Positions 35,181 to 43,680 of a DNA stretch of 64,000 nt are shown here, piece by piece; the stretch's first letter is position 1; every line of letters begins with the position of its first letter. The stretch lies in contig NZ_LNWY01000007.1 in assembly GCF_001681715.1 (NCBI RefSeq), positions 81,850 to 145,849 on the forward strand, in the 5' to 3' direction. A model generated the notes under the pieces. The model searched no databases and was not told the origin of the DNA. It saw only the letters and a list, made by a program, of their open reading frames with translations. The stretch comes from Tritonibacter mobilis. GTDB taxonomy: Bacteria; Pseudomonadota; Alphaproteobacteria; Rhodobacterales; Rhodobacteraceae. The position numbers and the translations under genes were made by a program.

Positions 35181-35807
35181 ATGATGAGCCGCTCCCACCA
35201 CTCTGAGGTACAGCTGCTTGCGGCGGGATCGCTGCCGGATCGCCCCAGCGCCCGCCCGCTGCTGTTTTCCTGCGACGCCGCGGACGCCGCCCCGACTGAC
35301 CCCTGCCGCCCCGCGCGGTTGGAGGCCTGGCACCGCCTGCACAGCGCGGCCACGGGGCCGACCGGGGCGGTGGCGCATTTGTTTCAAGGGGCGGGATCTG
35401 GTCCGGACCTTCATGCGCAGCGCTTGCGCGAGGACTGGCAGCGGCTCTGCGCCGAGACCGACACGCCCCTGCTGGTCTACCTGCATTGCGGGCATCAGCC
35501 CGACACCCGCAGTCCGGTGCTGCAACATCTGCTGCAGACGCTCGATCACCATGGCGCTGTGCATGCGCTGCGGGTCGAATGCCGCCGGTCTTTGCGCGAC
35601 GCCATGGTGCTGGCGCGTGCCCTGACAGCCAACAGCAGCCTGTCGCTGGTGCTGCGCGATCCCACGGAACGTCTGAGCATGCGCCCGGAGCGCAGCCGCC
35701 CGCTGCGATTTGCGCTGCTGGCCACCCGAGACCGTGCCAGCGCCTTTGCGGCGCGCCACGCGCCCATGTCCGGCACTTTTGCCGCCACGCCGATCAGGAG
35801 CCTATGA
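35181..35807 (+). CDS. Half-size degenerate KAS III-like protein
   Basis: 208 residues, no clear database family recognised. Its middle, LLVYLHCGHQPDTRSPVLQH...HGAVHALRVECRRSLRDAMV...SLSLVLRDP, can be aligned with VLVYCKTQTHNTQSDQNWLR...WEVHALSMTSCASALVCLHF...PVIVLTGEK of the KAS III-like enzyme at 33289. The nucleophile Cys is shifted one residue and the C-terminal half with PHN is missing, so catalysis is unlikely. It may act as a partner subunit, like non-catalytic chains in heteromeric ketosynthases. Translation is coupled to the MATE gene (ATGATG). Confidence 0.55.
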   Translation: MMSRSHHSEVQLLAAGSLPDRPSARPLLFSCDAADAAPTDPCRPARLEAWHRLHSAATGPTGAVAHLFQGAGSGPDLHAQRLREDWQRLCAETDTPLLVYLHCGHQPDTRSPVLQHLLQTLDHHGAVHALRVECRRSLRDAMVLARALTANSSLSLVLRDPTERLSMRPERSRPLRFALLATRDRASAFAARHAPMSGTFAATPIRSL

Positions 35808-37168
35808 TGCAAACTGCCAATACCACCGCCGACGCGCTTCTTGACGGGCCCAGACCGTCGGTCTGGCATACGCTGTCGCGCATTCTGCTGCTTGCTCTGC
35901 CGTTTGCGGTGGGTGCAGCGGCGACCTCGACGCTGAATTTGGGCAAAGTGGCCCTGCTGGCGCGGGTGCCGGACACTGGCGCGCTGGCCACGCTGTCGCT
36001 GCTGCAACCGAGCTTCATCCTTGCGCTGGCCATCATGGAAGGTTTGGCGATCACCGCGCAGGTGTTCAGCGCCCGTTCACGCCACAACTGGCCCCGCCGG
36101 GGCACCCAGCGTGCGGTGTATCGTCTGTGTCGCAATGGCGTGCTGTTGTTTGCAGTGGTCGCCGCACTTGGTTACGCGGCCGCGCAGATGCTGACGGTCG
36201 AGGACGCGGAACTGCGCGTGATCCTGGATCATTTCCCCCTGTTCATGCTGTCGCTGGTGCCCTTTGTGGTCTTTGACATCTTTTACGGCGCGATGCGCGG
36301 ACAGGGCAAAGTGCTGCTGGGCCTTTTGCCCTTCATGGGGCTGGTCGCCCTCGATCTGAGCACCACCTACGTGCTGGTGTCGAACTACGGCTGGGGGTTT
36401 GAGGCGGTTCTGGTCGGCAACCTTGTGGGGCCGGTGCTGATGCTGCCGGTCATTGCCTGGCTGTTGCACCGCGAAGTGCGCAGCGGCGATGACAGCCCGG
36501 AAGAGCCGTTTCGTATCCGCATGCGCCAATTGCAGATCGGGGTTGGCATCCCGGTGTTCAGCTCGATCGTGGTGGGCTTTGTCAGCGCCTCGGTGGTGTT
36601 TCCAATCCTTGCCAAAATCGGTGAGGACAGCGCCTCTGCCTTCTTTGTGGTGCTGCGCTATCGCATCGCCTTTATGATCCCGGCCATCGCCATCGGCTCG
36701 GCCATTGCGATCCTCGTCAACCAACTGGCCGAGGAAGGACAGACCGCGCAGCGGCTGCGCTATCTGGTGATCGGCGTGCCGTTTATGCTCAGCCTTTACG
36801 CGGCAGTGACGGCGTTGTTGCCCCAGTGGGGCGGCGCGCTGGATCTCTTGGTGCCCGCGCAGGCCGAAGCGCTGCGTCAGGCCACCGACGAGATGTTTGC
36901 GGCATTGCTGGTTACCTTCTTTCTGGTCTCGGGCTCCGCCATGCTGCAGGTGATCCTAGAGCAGCTTGGCCGTGGGGTTCAGGTGCTGGTGATTACCTTC
37001 CTCATTGAGGCGGGCACCTGTGCGGGGGTGGTTTGGGCGATGATGCAGGGGGCCGGAATGGGCCTGATCCTCGACATCCTGGTTGCCGCTGCCGCCCTGG
37101 GCTTTGGCCTCTTTGCGGTGCAGTTCCTGCTGCTTCTGCGCAAACTGGGGCGCGCCGATGCTGTTTGA
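35804..37168 (+). CDS. MATE-family efflux transporter
   Basis: 454 residues from the ATG at 35804, preceded by CAGGAG. About twelve membrane helices in two six-helix halves are visible, starting SRILLLALPFAVGAAATSTL and with LFPLFMLSLVPFVVFDIFYG and GVGIPVFSSIVVGFVSASVV as half-repeat landmarks. MATE proteins export cationic or amphipathic small molecules using sodium or proton gradients. Its place among the synthase genes suggests export of the product or an intermediate, in addition to the ABC exporter at 50311-54592. Confidence 0.85.
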   Translation: MMQTANTTADALLDGPRPSVWHTLSRILLLALPFAVGAAATSTLNLGKVALLARVPDTGALATLSLLQPSFILALAIMEGLAITAQVFSARSRHNWPRRGTQRAVYRLCRNGVLLFAVVAALGYAAAQMLTVEDAELRVILDHFPLFMLSLVPFVVFDIFYGAMRGQGKVLLGLLPFMGLVALDLSTTYVLVSNYGWGFEAVLVGNLVGPVLMLPVIAWLLHREVRSGDDSPEEPFRIRMRQLQIGVGIPVFSSIVVGFVSASVVFPILAKIGEDSASAFFVVLRYRIAFMIPAIAIGSAIAILVNQLAEEGQTAQRLRYLVIGVPFMLSLYAAVTALLPQWGGALDLLVPAQAEALRQATDEMFAALLVTFFLVSGSAMLQVILEQLGRGVQVLVITFLIEAGTCAGVVWAMMQGAGMGLILDILVAAAALGFGLFAVQFLLLLRKLGRADAV

Positions 37169-38126
37169 GCTGGCCTATCCCGGCCTCTGTGCCTGGGCGC
37201 TGTTGCGCCGGGCAACGGGGCGCCCCACCCCGGCGGGACCGTTGTTTGCCTTTCGCGCCATTCGGGGGCGCATGCGGCGGCACGAGTTGAGCGGCCTGAC
37301 GGCGCTCAATCCGCGCTGGGGCGCATGGCTGGCGCTGCATCGCTTTGAGCGCATGGTGCCCGGAGCCGCGCCGCAGATGCGCAGCACCTATGAGACAGGC
37401 GGCCTTGCGGAGCAGCGTTTTGGGCCCGTGGATGGGCCACGGGTGCTGCTGTTGCACGGCTGGAACGCGCGCAGCGATATGATGCTGCCGCTGGCCTTGG
37501 ATCTGGCGGCACGGGGCGCGCGGGTGATCCTGCCGGATTTGCCTGGCGAAGGGCGCAACCCCGCGCGCCCCATGAGCTTTGGCGCCAAGGCCCGCATCCT
37601 GTCCGCGCAATATCGCAGCGAGAACATCACAACCGTGATCGGACATTCCGCCGGTGGCCTGATCGCGGCGCTGGCGCTGGAGGCCGGTCTGGGACGGGCG
37701 CGGCTGGTGACAATCTGCGCGCCTTTCTCGCTCGAAACGCTTTTGCGGGCCTATCTGTTTCGCATCGGCGCACCCAAAGCCCTGAACACGGCGCTTTTGT
37801 CTTATGTCGAACAACGCGATGGACGCGCGCCTGCCAAAGTCGGACCGGAGCTTTATGCCCATATGGGCGCGTGGATGCAGGTGATCCACGCCCGTCGCGA
37901 CTGGCAGGTGCGGGCAAGCGAGGCCGACGCGATCCGCGCGGTCGTCCCGGCGGCGGCGTCAACGCTGCTGGATGGCTGTAACCACCATACGATCCTTGAA
38001 GATCCACGCCTGTTTGACGCGGTGGCGGGGTTTGCCTTGCCGCGCGCCGCCCGTCCCACCGTCCGCCCTGCTCCCCGGAGGTCACAAAGACCGCTGGAGC
38101 CGATTGCGGGAGGGCAGCCATGCTGA
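37158..38126 (+). CDS. Alpha/beta hydrolase
   Basis: 322 residues from the ATG at 37158, overlapping the MATE stop by 11 bases. A hydrophobic N-terminus precedes the hydrolase fold: VLLLHGWNARSDMM (oxyanion hole), VIGHSAGGLIAALAL (nucleophile Ser in GxSxG) and a late histidine in LLDGCNHHTILED. The triad looks complete. It could release product from a carrier, remove a protecting group or edit mis-loaded carriers. Related alpha/beta hydrolases accompany PLP decarboxylases in other operons. Confidence 0.82.
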   Translation: MLFELAYPGLCAWALLRRATGRPTPAGPLFAFRAIRGRMRRHELSGLTALNPRWGAWLALHRFERMVPGAAPQMRSTYETGGLAEQRFGPVDGPRVLLLHGWNARSDMMLPLALDLAARGARVILPDLPGEGRNPARPMSFGAKARILSAQYRSENITTVIGHSAGGLIAALALEAGLGRARLVTICAPFSLETLLRAYLFRIGAPKALNTALLSYVEQRDGRAPAKVGPELYAHMGAWMQVIHARRDWQVRASEADAIRAVVPAAASTLLDGCNHHTILEDPRLFDAVAGFALPRAARPTVRPAPRRSQRPLEPIAGGQPC

Positions 38127-39106
38127 ACCTTATTGACCTCTCCGTGGTATTCCCCGCGCGACAAGAGAAACTGGTCGATCTGGCCGAGGATCTGTCGCTA
38201 AGCCGCAACCAGATCCGCATGTTTGATCGCTTTTTCGGCTTTGAGACCTTTCACTGTGACCATAACGAGCCGCTGGATGCGCTCTTGTCGCGTGCCACCG
38301 ACGGGCTGATGGCGCGCAACCCCCATCACCGCGCCGCCCTGAGTCACGCGGTCCACTGTCACACACTGCTGACCACCCATGTGTTTGGGCAAAGCAGCGC
38401 GCTGGCGCAAAGCCCTGCGTGCCTTGCGGGTTTTGCATCCGAAGGTGTGGAAGTGTTCAGCGCCACCATGAACCACTGCGCCACCGGTCTGAGCATGTTG
38501 GGCCTGCTGGATCACTTGCTCGATCCCGGGGATCTGGGGCTGATCCTGATTGGCGAGAAAGCCTTCCACCCCGCCATCCGGGTGATCGAAAACACCACCA
38601 TCATGGGCGAAGCGGCGGCGGCCGTGCTGGTTGGACATGCCCCCGGCCCGTTCGAAGTCGTCGATACTTTCGTGCGCCACGCACCGCAGTTTTGGAAGAA
38701 CACCGGCCTGCGCGGCGAGAATTATCTAGAAGGGTTCGACAGTGCCTATCTGCACCTCGCCAGCAGCACCCTGCGCGACGCGCTGGCGCATTTTGACCGC
38801 ACCGCGCAGAGCCTGCGCTGGATCATGCCTCATAACGTCAATGCGCCCTCTTGGTATCAGGTGGCCGAGGACGCCGGGCTCGATAAGGCGCAACTACGCC
38901 TGTCGACCATCGGCTGTTATGGCCACTGTTTTGGCGTTGATCCTTTTCTCAACCTTTGGCGCGGGGCGCAGGACGGAGTGCTGCAGCCCGGCGATGAGGT
39001 GCTGTTGTTCAGCATTGGTCTCGGTGCGACCGCGTCCTGTGCGCTCTTGCGGGTAACGGATGTGCCGCTGCCCCTCCCCTTTCCGACAAATGGAGTTTCC
39101 GGATGA
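38120..39106 (+). CDS. KAS III-like condensing/acyltransfer enzyme 2
   Basis: 328 residues. Cys120 lies in FSATMNHCATGLSMLGLL, and the His238-Asn motif is RWIMPHNVNAPSWYQ, with GCYGHCFGVDPFLNLW following. It has the same variant signature as paralogues 1 and 4, so the three probably share a fold and chemistry. The ATG overlaps the hydrolase stop by 7 bases, and its own stop overlaps the next carrier gene by 4. A role in condensing or transferring the carrier-bound acyl group of carrier 2 is inferred from adjacency. Confidence 0.75.
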   Translation: MLNLIDLSVVFPARQEKLVDLAEDLSLSRNQIRMFDRFFGFETFHCDHNEPLDALLSRATDGLMARNPHHRAALSHAVHCHTLLTTHVFGQSSALAQSPACLAGFASEGVEVFSATMNHCATGLSMLGLLDHLLDPGDLGLILIGEKAFHPAIRVIENTTIMGEAAAAVLVGHAPGPFEVVDTFVRHAPQFWKNTGLRGENYLEGFDSAYLHLASSTLRDALAHFDRTAQSLRWIMPHNVNAPSWYQVAEDAGLDKAQLRLSTIGCYGHCFGVDPFLNLWRGAQDGVLQPGDEVLLFSIGLGATASCALLRVTDVPLPLPFPTNGVSG

Positions 39107-39381
39107 CCGATATGACAGACACCATTTTTGCCAGCCTGAGTGACATCGGCCTTGGACCGCAGCGGATCGACCGGGCGCGCTCGGGTGATGCGCTGTTTGG
39201 CACTGGCGGGCTGCTGAACTCGATTGAGCTGGTTCAGTTCATCGTCGCGCTTTCAGATCGAACTGGCATGGAAAGCTTTGATTTCATGGAAAGTTTCGAA
39301 GGGGGCGCCGGGGTATTCGACAGTATCGCTTCCTTGTCTGGGTTCATCCTCGGGCGCAAACCCCAAGATGTTGCGGTGTGA
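39103..39381 (+). CDS. Acyl/peptidyl carrier protein 2
   Basis: 92 residues. The attachment Ser40 lies in GGLLNSIELVQFIVAL. It is sandwiched between KAS III-like protein 2 (4-base overlap) and the decarboxylase-dehydrogenase fusion, so it is the best candidate to carry the amino acid on which that fusion acts. No D-x-S triad is present (N-S instead of D-S), a tolerated variant. Confidence 0.8.
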   Translation: MTDMTDTIFASLSDIGLGPQRIDRARSGDALFGTGGLLNSIELVQFIVALSDRTGMESFDFMESFEGGAGVFDSIASLSGFILGRKPQDVAV

Positions 39382-39383
39382 CG

Positions 39384-41819
39384 ATGGCTGAGTTTGAGAT
39401 CATGCCGCAGGAGGCAGCACAGCTCCATGGGCTGGCCGAGCGCGTTGGAACGCCGTTTTATGTCTATGACGCCGCCTTGGTGCGGGCGCGGTATCGCGCG
39501 CTGACCCGCAGCCTGCCGGATGCCGGGTTCTTTTATTCGCTCAAGGCCAACCCCAATCTCAGCCTTGTCGGGCTTTTGGTGGCGCAGGGCGCGGGTGCCG
39601 AGGTCAGCTCTCGGCTGGAGTTGGAAACCGCTGTGGCGGCGGGCGCTCCGGCGGAGCGTATCCTGATGGTCGGCCCCGGCAAAGCCGAAGCGGATCTGGA
39701 ACGCGCGGTTTCACTGGGGATCAAGGCGATCGTGGTGGAATCCCTTACGGAGCTTGACCAGATCGACCGGATTGCCGCCAAAGCTGGACGTTGCCAGCCG
39801 ATTGCGCTCCGGATCAATCCAAATTTCAAGGTGAGCGGTGCGCGCCTCAATATGAGCGGACGGCCGACCCAATTTGGCATCGATGAAACCGCCATGGAGA
39901 GCGCGCTGGCGCGTGTTGCAGCGCTTGATCATCTGCGGCTGGCGGGGCTGCATGTCTATATGGGCACCCGCATTCTGGCCCATGAAACCATCGTGGAAAA
40001 CACCCGTGGCATTCTGGAGCTGGCCGCGCGGGTGGCGCAGACTCTGCCGGAACCAATGGCGTTTATCGACATCGGTGGCGGATACGGTGTGCCCTATTAT
40101 GAGGATGAAACCCCGCTGGATCTCGCCGCCCTTGGCGAGGCGATGCGACCGCTGCTGCGGGGGTTCTGCGAGACCCACCCGGAAACCGCCATCGCCATTG
40201 AACTGGGCCGCTACATGGTGGCCGAGGCCGGGCGCTTTGTCACCTCGGTGCGGCAGGTCAAAGCCAGCAAGGGCGAGAATTTCGCGGTCTGTGATGGCGG
40301 CTCAAACCTGCATAGCGCGGCGGCGGGACAGGGGTTCATGCGCCGCAATTTCCCGGTGTCGCTGGTGCCACATCCCGCGCGCCAATCCTCTGCGGCTGAG
40401 GCGTCACCATGGAGCGTCACCGGCCCGCTGTGTACGCCCATGGATGTGATCGCCAAGGACGTCTCCCTTGCTACGCCTGCGCCCGGGGATCTGATCTGTA
40501 TTCACCAATCCGGCGCTTATGGCGCGACGGCTTCACCGGTGAATTTTCTGGGATTTGGCGCGCCTGCTGAAATCATGATCGACGAAGGCACCGCAACGGT
40601 GGTGCGCGAACGCGCGCAGGTGCAGGCCTTTCTTGACGAGCAGATGCCGCGCCAGATCTCCATGCGCCCGGCGGTGACCGAGGCGGCCCTGCCCGCCCCC
40701 TTCGATCATCCTGCACTGGAGCGGCTGGAAGCGGTGCGCCCCCTGTTTGAAACCACGGGCGGCAAATTGGCCCAGGATCCCGACGCTTGGCGCGACCTCT
40801 GGGCCGACCCGATGGTACGGGCCCTGACCATGATTGGCGTCCCGGCGGAGTACAATGGCTTCCCGCTTGCAGAAAGCGGCCTTGGTCTGGAGCACTGCCC
40901 CCATGATCTGCACGTGGCGCTGGTGGAGCGACTGGCGCGGTTTGACGCGGGATCTATCCTGGCGCTTCAGGGGCCGTCGCTTGCGGGCGGCGCGCTGGAT
41001 GCGGTGGGCTCGCCCGCACAAAAAGAGCGCTTCTTTGGCGCATATCGCAGCGGGCCACAGGGCACATTCTTTGCGGTGACCGAACCGGAAGTGGGATCGG
41101 ATGCCTCGGCGGGCAGCGCGGTGCTGCGCCTGACCGACACGGGCTATGTGCTGAGCGGCAGCAAGATGCTGATTGGCAATGTCGCGCGCGCTCAGATCGG
41201 GATTGTTTTTGCTAAATTCGAGGACAGCGGTCGCCGCGCGCTGGTGCTGGTAGAGCCCGATCGGGTACGCGCGCATCTGACGATTACCCGCCTGCCCACC
41301 ACGGGGATGTCGGGGGCAGATCTGTGCCGCATCGATATGCGGGATGTGCCCGTGGCGCAGGAAGATCTTGTCGCGGCACAATCGGAGCGGCCCTCGCTGC
41401 GCGATGGGTTCATGGCGATCAACGGTGTGTTTGAACGCTACCGTCCGGCGGTCGCTGCCTTGGCGCTTGGCAATGCGCGCGGTATGTTGGAGCGACTGGC
41501 CCGGCATGGGCAGGCAAACGCCTTTACCAGCGAGTTCCGCAGCCACGCCGCCCTGATTGCAGCGCTGGCAGATGTCTGCGCCGACGGGATGCGCGGTCAG
41601 GCCAAAGGGCACCGTATCAGCGAGATCAAATATCAGGCTGTGGCCTTTAGCGACGCACTTGTGGCCCGTATCCCGCGCGATGCCCCGGCGGTGATGCTGA
41701 CCGACCCGTTGCTGCGCCGCAAGATGCGCGACGCCAAGGGGTTTGAGTATATGGAAGGCACGTCCAACATTCATGTGCTGAACGCCTATCGCGCCTATGT
41801 GGCAGGGGTGGCGTCATGA
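39384..41819 (+). CDS. PLP-dependent amino-acid decarboxylase fused to acyl-CoA dehydrogenase
   Basis: 811 residues (a GTG at 39378 is an alternative start). Residues about 10-420 form a fold-type III decarboxylase: TPFYVYDAALV, FFYSLKANPNLSLVGLL with the PLP lysine, FIDIGGGYGVPY, AIELGRYMVAEAG and HQSGAYGATASPVNFLG. This is the LysA/BtrK/VinO group. Residues about 440-811 are a full acyl-CoA dehydrogenase: FFAVTEPEVGSDASAG binds FAD, and FEYMEGTSNIHV keeps the catalytic-type Glu. Family knowledge shows BtrK/VinO decarboxylate carrier-bound amino acids. The fusion suggests decarboxylation followed by alpha,beta-oxidation on the same carrier. The order and substrate are inferred. Confidence 0.85.
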   Translation: MAEFEIMPQEAAQLHGLAERVGTPFYVYDAALVRARYRALTRSLPDAGFFYSLKANPNLSLVGLLVAQGAGAEVSSRLELETAVAAGAPAERILMVGPGKAEADLERAVSLGIKAIVVESLTELDQIDRIAAKAGRCQPIALRINPNFKVSGARLNMSGRPTQFGIDETAMESALARVAALDHLRLAGLHVYMGTRILAHETIVENTRGILELAARVAQTLPEPMAFIDIGGGYGVPYYEDETPLDLAALGEAMRPLLRGFCETHPETAIAIELGRYMVAEAGRFVTSVRQVKASKGENFAVCDGGSNLHSAAAGQGFMRRNFPVSLVPHPARQSSAAEASPWSVTGPLCTPMDVIAKDVSLATPAPGDLICIHQSGAYGATASPVNFLGFGAPAEIMIDEGTATVVRERAQVQAFLDEQMPRQISMRPAVTEAALPAPFDHPALERLEAVRPLFETTGGKLAQDPDAWRDLWADPMVRALTMIGVPAEYNGFPLAESGLGLEHCPHDLHVALVERLARFDAGSILALQGPSLAGGALDAVGSPAQKERFFGAYRSGPQGTFFAVTEPEVGSDASAGSAVLRLTDTGYVLSGSKMLIGNVARAQIGIVFAKFEDSGRRALVLVEPDRVRAHLTITRLPTTGMSGADLCRIDMRDVPVAQEDLVAAQSERPSLRDGFMAINGVFERYRPAVAALALGNARGMLERLARHGQANAFTSEFRSHAALIAALADVCADGMRGQAKGHRISEIKYQAVAFSDALVARIPRDAPAVMLTDPLLRRKMRDAKGFEYMEGTSNIHVLNAYRAYVAGVAS

Positions 41820-42679
41820 CCCTGCGGCTCGATCCCAAAAACCTCGTTGGTGGCAGTTTTGGTGGGCTGGAAGAGCCGGTTGAGGACGCCGCAGACCAGC
41901 ACGCCTATTGGGAAGATTTCAACGCGCGCTTCTTTCGCTCCAACGGTCAGGAGTATGACAGCGCCCGGCAAAGCAATGTCGCCAATTGGCTGGCCGCCCC
42001 GGATCGAGCGTCCTTTGCGGCGATGGCGGGGGCGCTGCTGGAGCAGTTGCAGCAAAACGATGCGCTGGACGATATAGATCTCGTGTTGTTGGCCCATTGG
42101 ATGCCGGATCTGCATCTGGGCACCTCTGTCACAAATTTTGCGCTGCATCGGTTGGGGATTGCCGATGGGTTTGGCTTTGCCATCTCGGATCGCGGCCTGT
42201 CGGCACCCTTGTTCGCCATGGATTGCGCGGCGCGTTACCTGCGGCGGCAAGGGCGGCGGGCGCTGGTGATGACCATGGATCAAAAGCACCTGCTTTATCA
42301 GTCCGATACGGTCGCGGCGCTGCAGCCGGAAAACTCTGCCAGCCTGATGGTGCTGGAAACCGGCACCGGGCCGGGACTGCGCTACTGCGGGTATCGCCGC
42401 CACATCAACGTCGAGAGCGGCGATCTGCCTGCGGTGGTGGATGCCACCTGTCGCGACCTCGGCCTGACGCCCGAAGCCACGGTTTTGATTGCGGATAACG
42501 GGCTGGAAGGGCTTGGCGAAGGATTTGCCGGGTGGTGCCCGACCCAGCCCAGCCAGATGTGCGCCGCCCCGTTGCGCAGCCTGATGTCCCTGCCAGAGCC
42601 GGGCAACTGCCTGTTGCTGACACGTCAGGACCGCGAAGTCTGCGTTGTTAGCTTGGCCCAAGACGACGGGAGCGCATAA
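41816..42679 (+). CDS. KAS III-like protein 3, catalytic His motif lost
   Basis: 287 residues, shorter than its paralogues. Cys137 is present in SAPLFAMDCAARYLRRQ, but the PHN motif is replaced by LIADNGLEGLGEGF (Asp227), and the GH..DPF element has become WCPTQPSQMCAAP. The catalytic His is therefore missing. It may be a structural partner of paralogue 4, which follows directly (ATG shares its stop base), or transfer acyl groups by a different mechanism. Starts by ATGA overlap with the fusion gene. Confidence 0.68.
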   Translation: MTLRLDPKNLVGGSFGGLEEPVEDAADQHAYWEDFNARFFRSNGQEYDSARQSNVANWLAAPDRASFAAMAGALLEQLQQNDALDDIDLVLLAHWMPDLHLGTSVTNFALHRLGIADGFGFAISDRGLSAPLFAMDCAARYLRRQGRRALVMTMDQKHLLYQSDTVAALQPENSASLMVLETGTGPGLRYCGYRRHINVESGDLPAVVDATCRDLGLTPEATVLIADNGLEGLGEGFAGWCPTQPSQMCAAPLRSLMSLPEPGNCLLLTRQDREVCVVSLAQDDGSA

Positions 42680-43680
42680 TGCGACTGGCCAGCCTCGTCA
42701 GCCATATCCCCGCCGCGCGGCTAAGTGCAGAGGACATCATCCGTGCCGCCGGTGGCAGCCCCGTAGAGGCGCGGGTCTTTGAACGTATGTTCGGGCTCGA
42801 TCATGTGGCAGCGGTACCCGAGGGAGAGACGCTCTCACAGCAGTTCGATCAGGTGCTGCAAAAACTGACCGCAAGCCACACCGGGCCGCGCCCGGATGCG
42901 CTGATCTATGTGCATGGCCAACCGTTACAATATGCGGCGGGGCAGTCTCCGGTGCAGGTGCTATGCGCCAATCAACCGGTGCTGGCCGAGATCACGCGCC
43001 GCTACGAGGTCGACCAGTACAACTGTGGTGGGCTGTTCTGGGCGCTGGATCTGGCGCGCACACTGCTGAACGCAGGGCTCGCGCATGCGGTTGCGGTGCT
43101 GGGCGGTGACAGCCATATTGGCCTGCCGCTAGGAGATCGCTACGTCCCCGGCTGCACCCTGATGGGGGATGCCTTCTGCGGTATGATCCTCGATCAGATG
43201 CCGGGCGGGCTGCAGGTGGGTGATGTGGCCATGTGTACCCACCCGCGCTTTGCCCGCGGTCGCGCTGGCACCGCGACAGAGATGGGGGATTTCTTTGCCG
43301 CGCATGGCGGGATCGTCAGCCAGTCGCTGGCCCGAATTGGATTTGACTGGCAGGGCGATTGTGCGCTGTTGCCGCATAATGTGAACCGGCTCGCATGGCA
43401 GATGTTTTGCCGCGAGACCGGCCTGCCGCAAAGCCGCCTGCGGCTGGGGCTCTTGCCGGACATCGGGCATTGCTACACCAGCGATCCGTTTTTGCTGCTG
43501 GAACAGGAGCGCCCCGCCCTGAGCGCAGGCCAGTCCTGCGCGATCCTGTCGATCGGGATGGGGGGCTATGCCGGGGCCTGCATGATCACCCAGACCGCGA
43601 CCGCCTCCTCAACCGCCCAGAGTAAGCCTGCCCCGACAGCGAAGGAGCATCACCCATGTTCGCAACTCATTCTCTCCTGA
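42679..43680 (+). CDS. KAS III-like condensing/acyltransfer enzyme 4
   Basis: 333 residues. Cys116 lies in RYEVDQYNCGGLFWALDL and His233-Asn in CALLPHNVNRLAWQMF, followed by DIGHCYTSDPFLLLEQ. The catalytic set matches paralogues 1 and 2. Its coding end overlaps the ligase gene start by 25 bases. The adjacent His-less protein 3 could be its partner in a heteromeric enzyme. Confidence 0.75.
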   Translation: MRLASLVSHIPAARLSAEDIIRAAGGSPVEARVFERMFGLDHVAAVPEGETLSQQFDQVLQKLTASHTGPRPDALIYVHGQPLQYAAGQSPVQVLCANQPVLAEITRRYEVDQYNCGGLFWALDLARTLLNAGLAHAVAVLGGDSHIGLPLGDRYVPGCTLMGDAFCGMILDQMPGGLQVGDVAMCTHPRFARGRAGTATEMGDFFAAHGGIVSQSLARIGFDWQGDCALLPHNVNRLAWQMFCRETGLPQSRLRLGLLPDIGHCYTSDPFLLLEQERPALSAGQSCAILSIGMGGYAGACMITQTATASSTAQSKPAPTAKEHHPCSQLILS

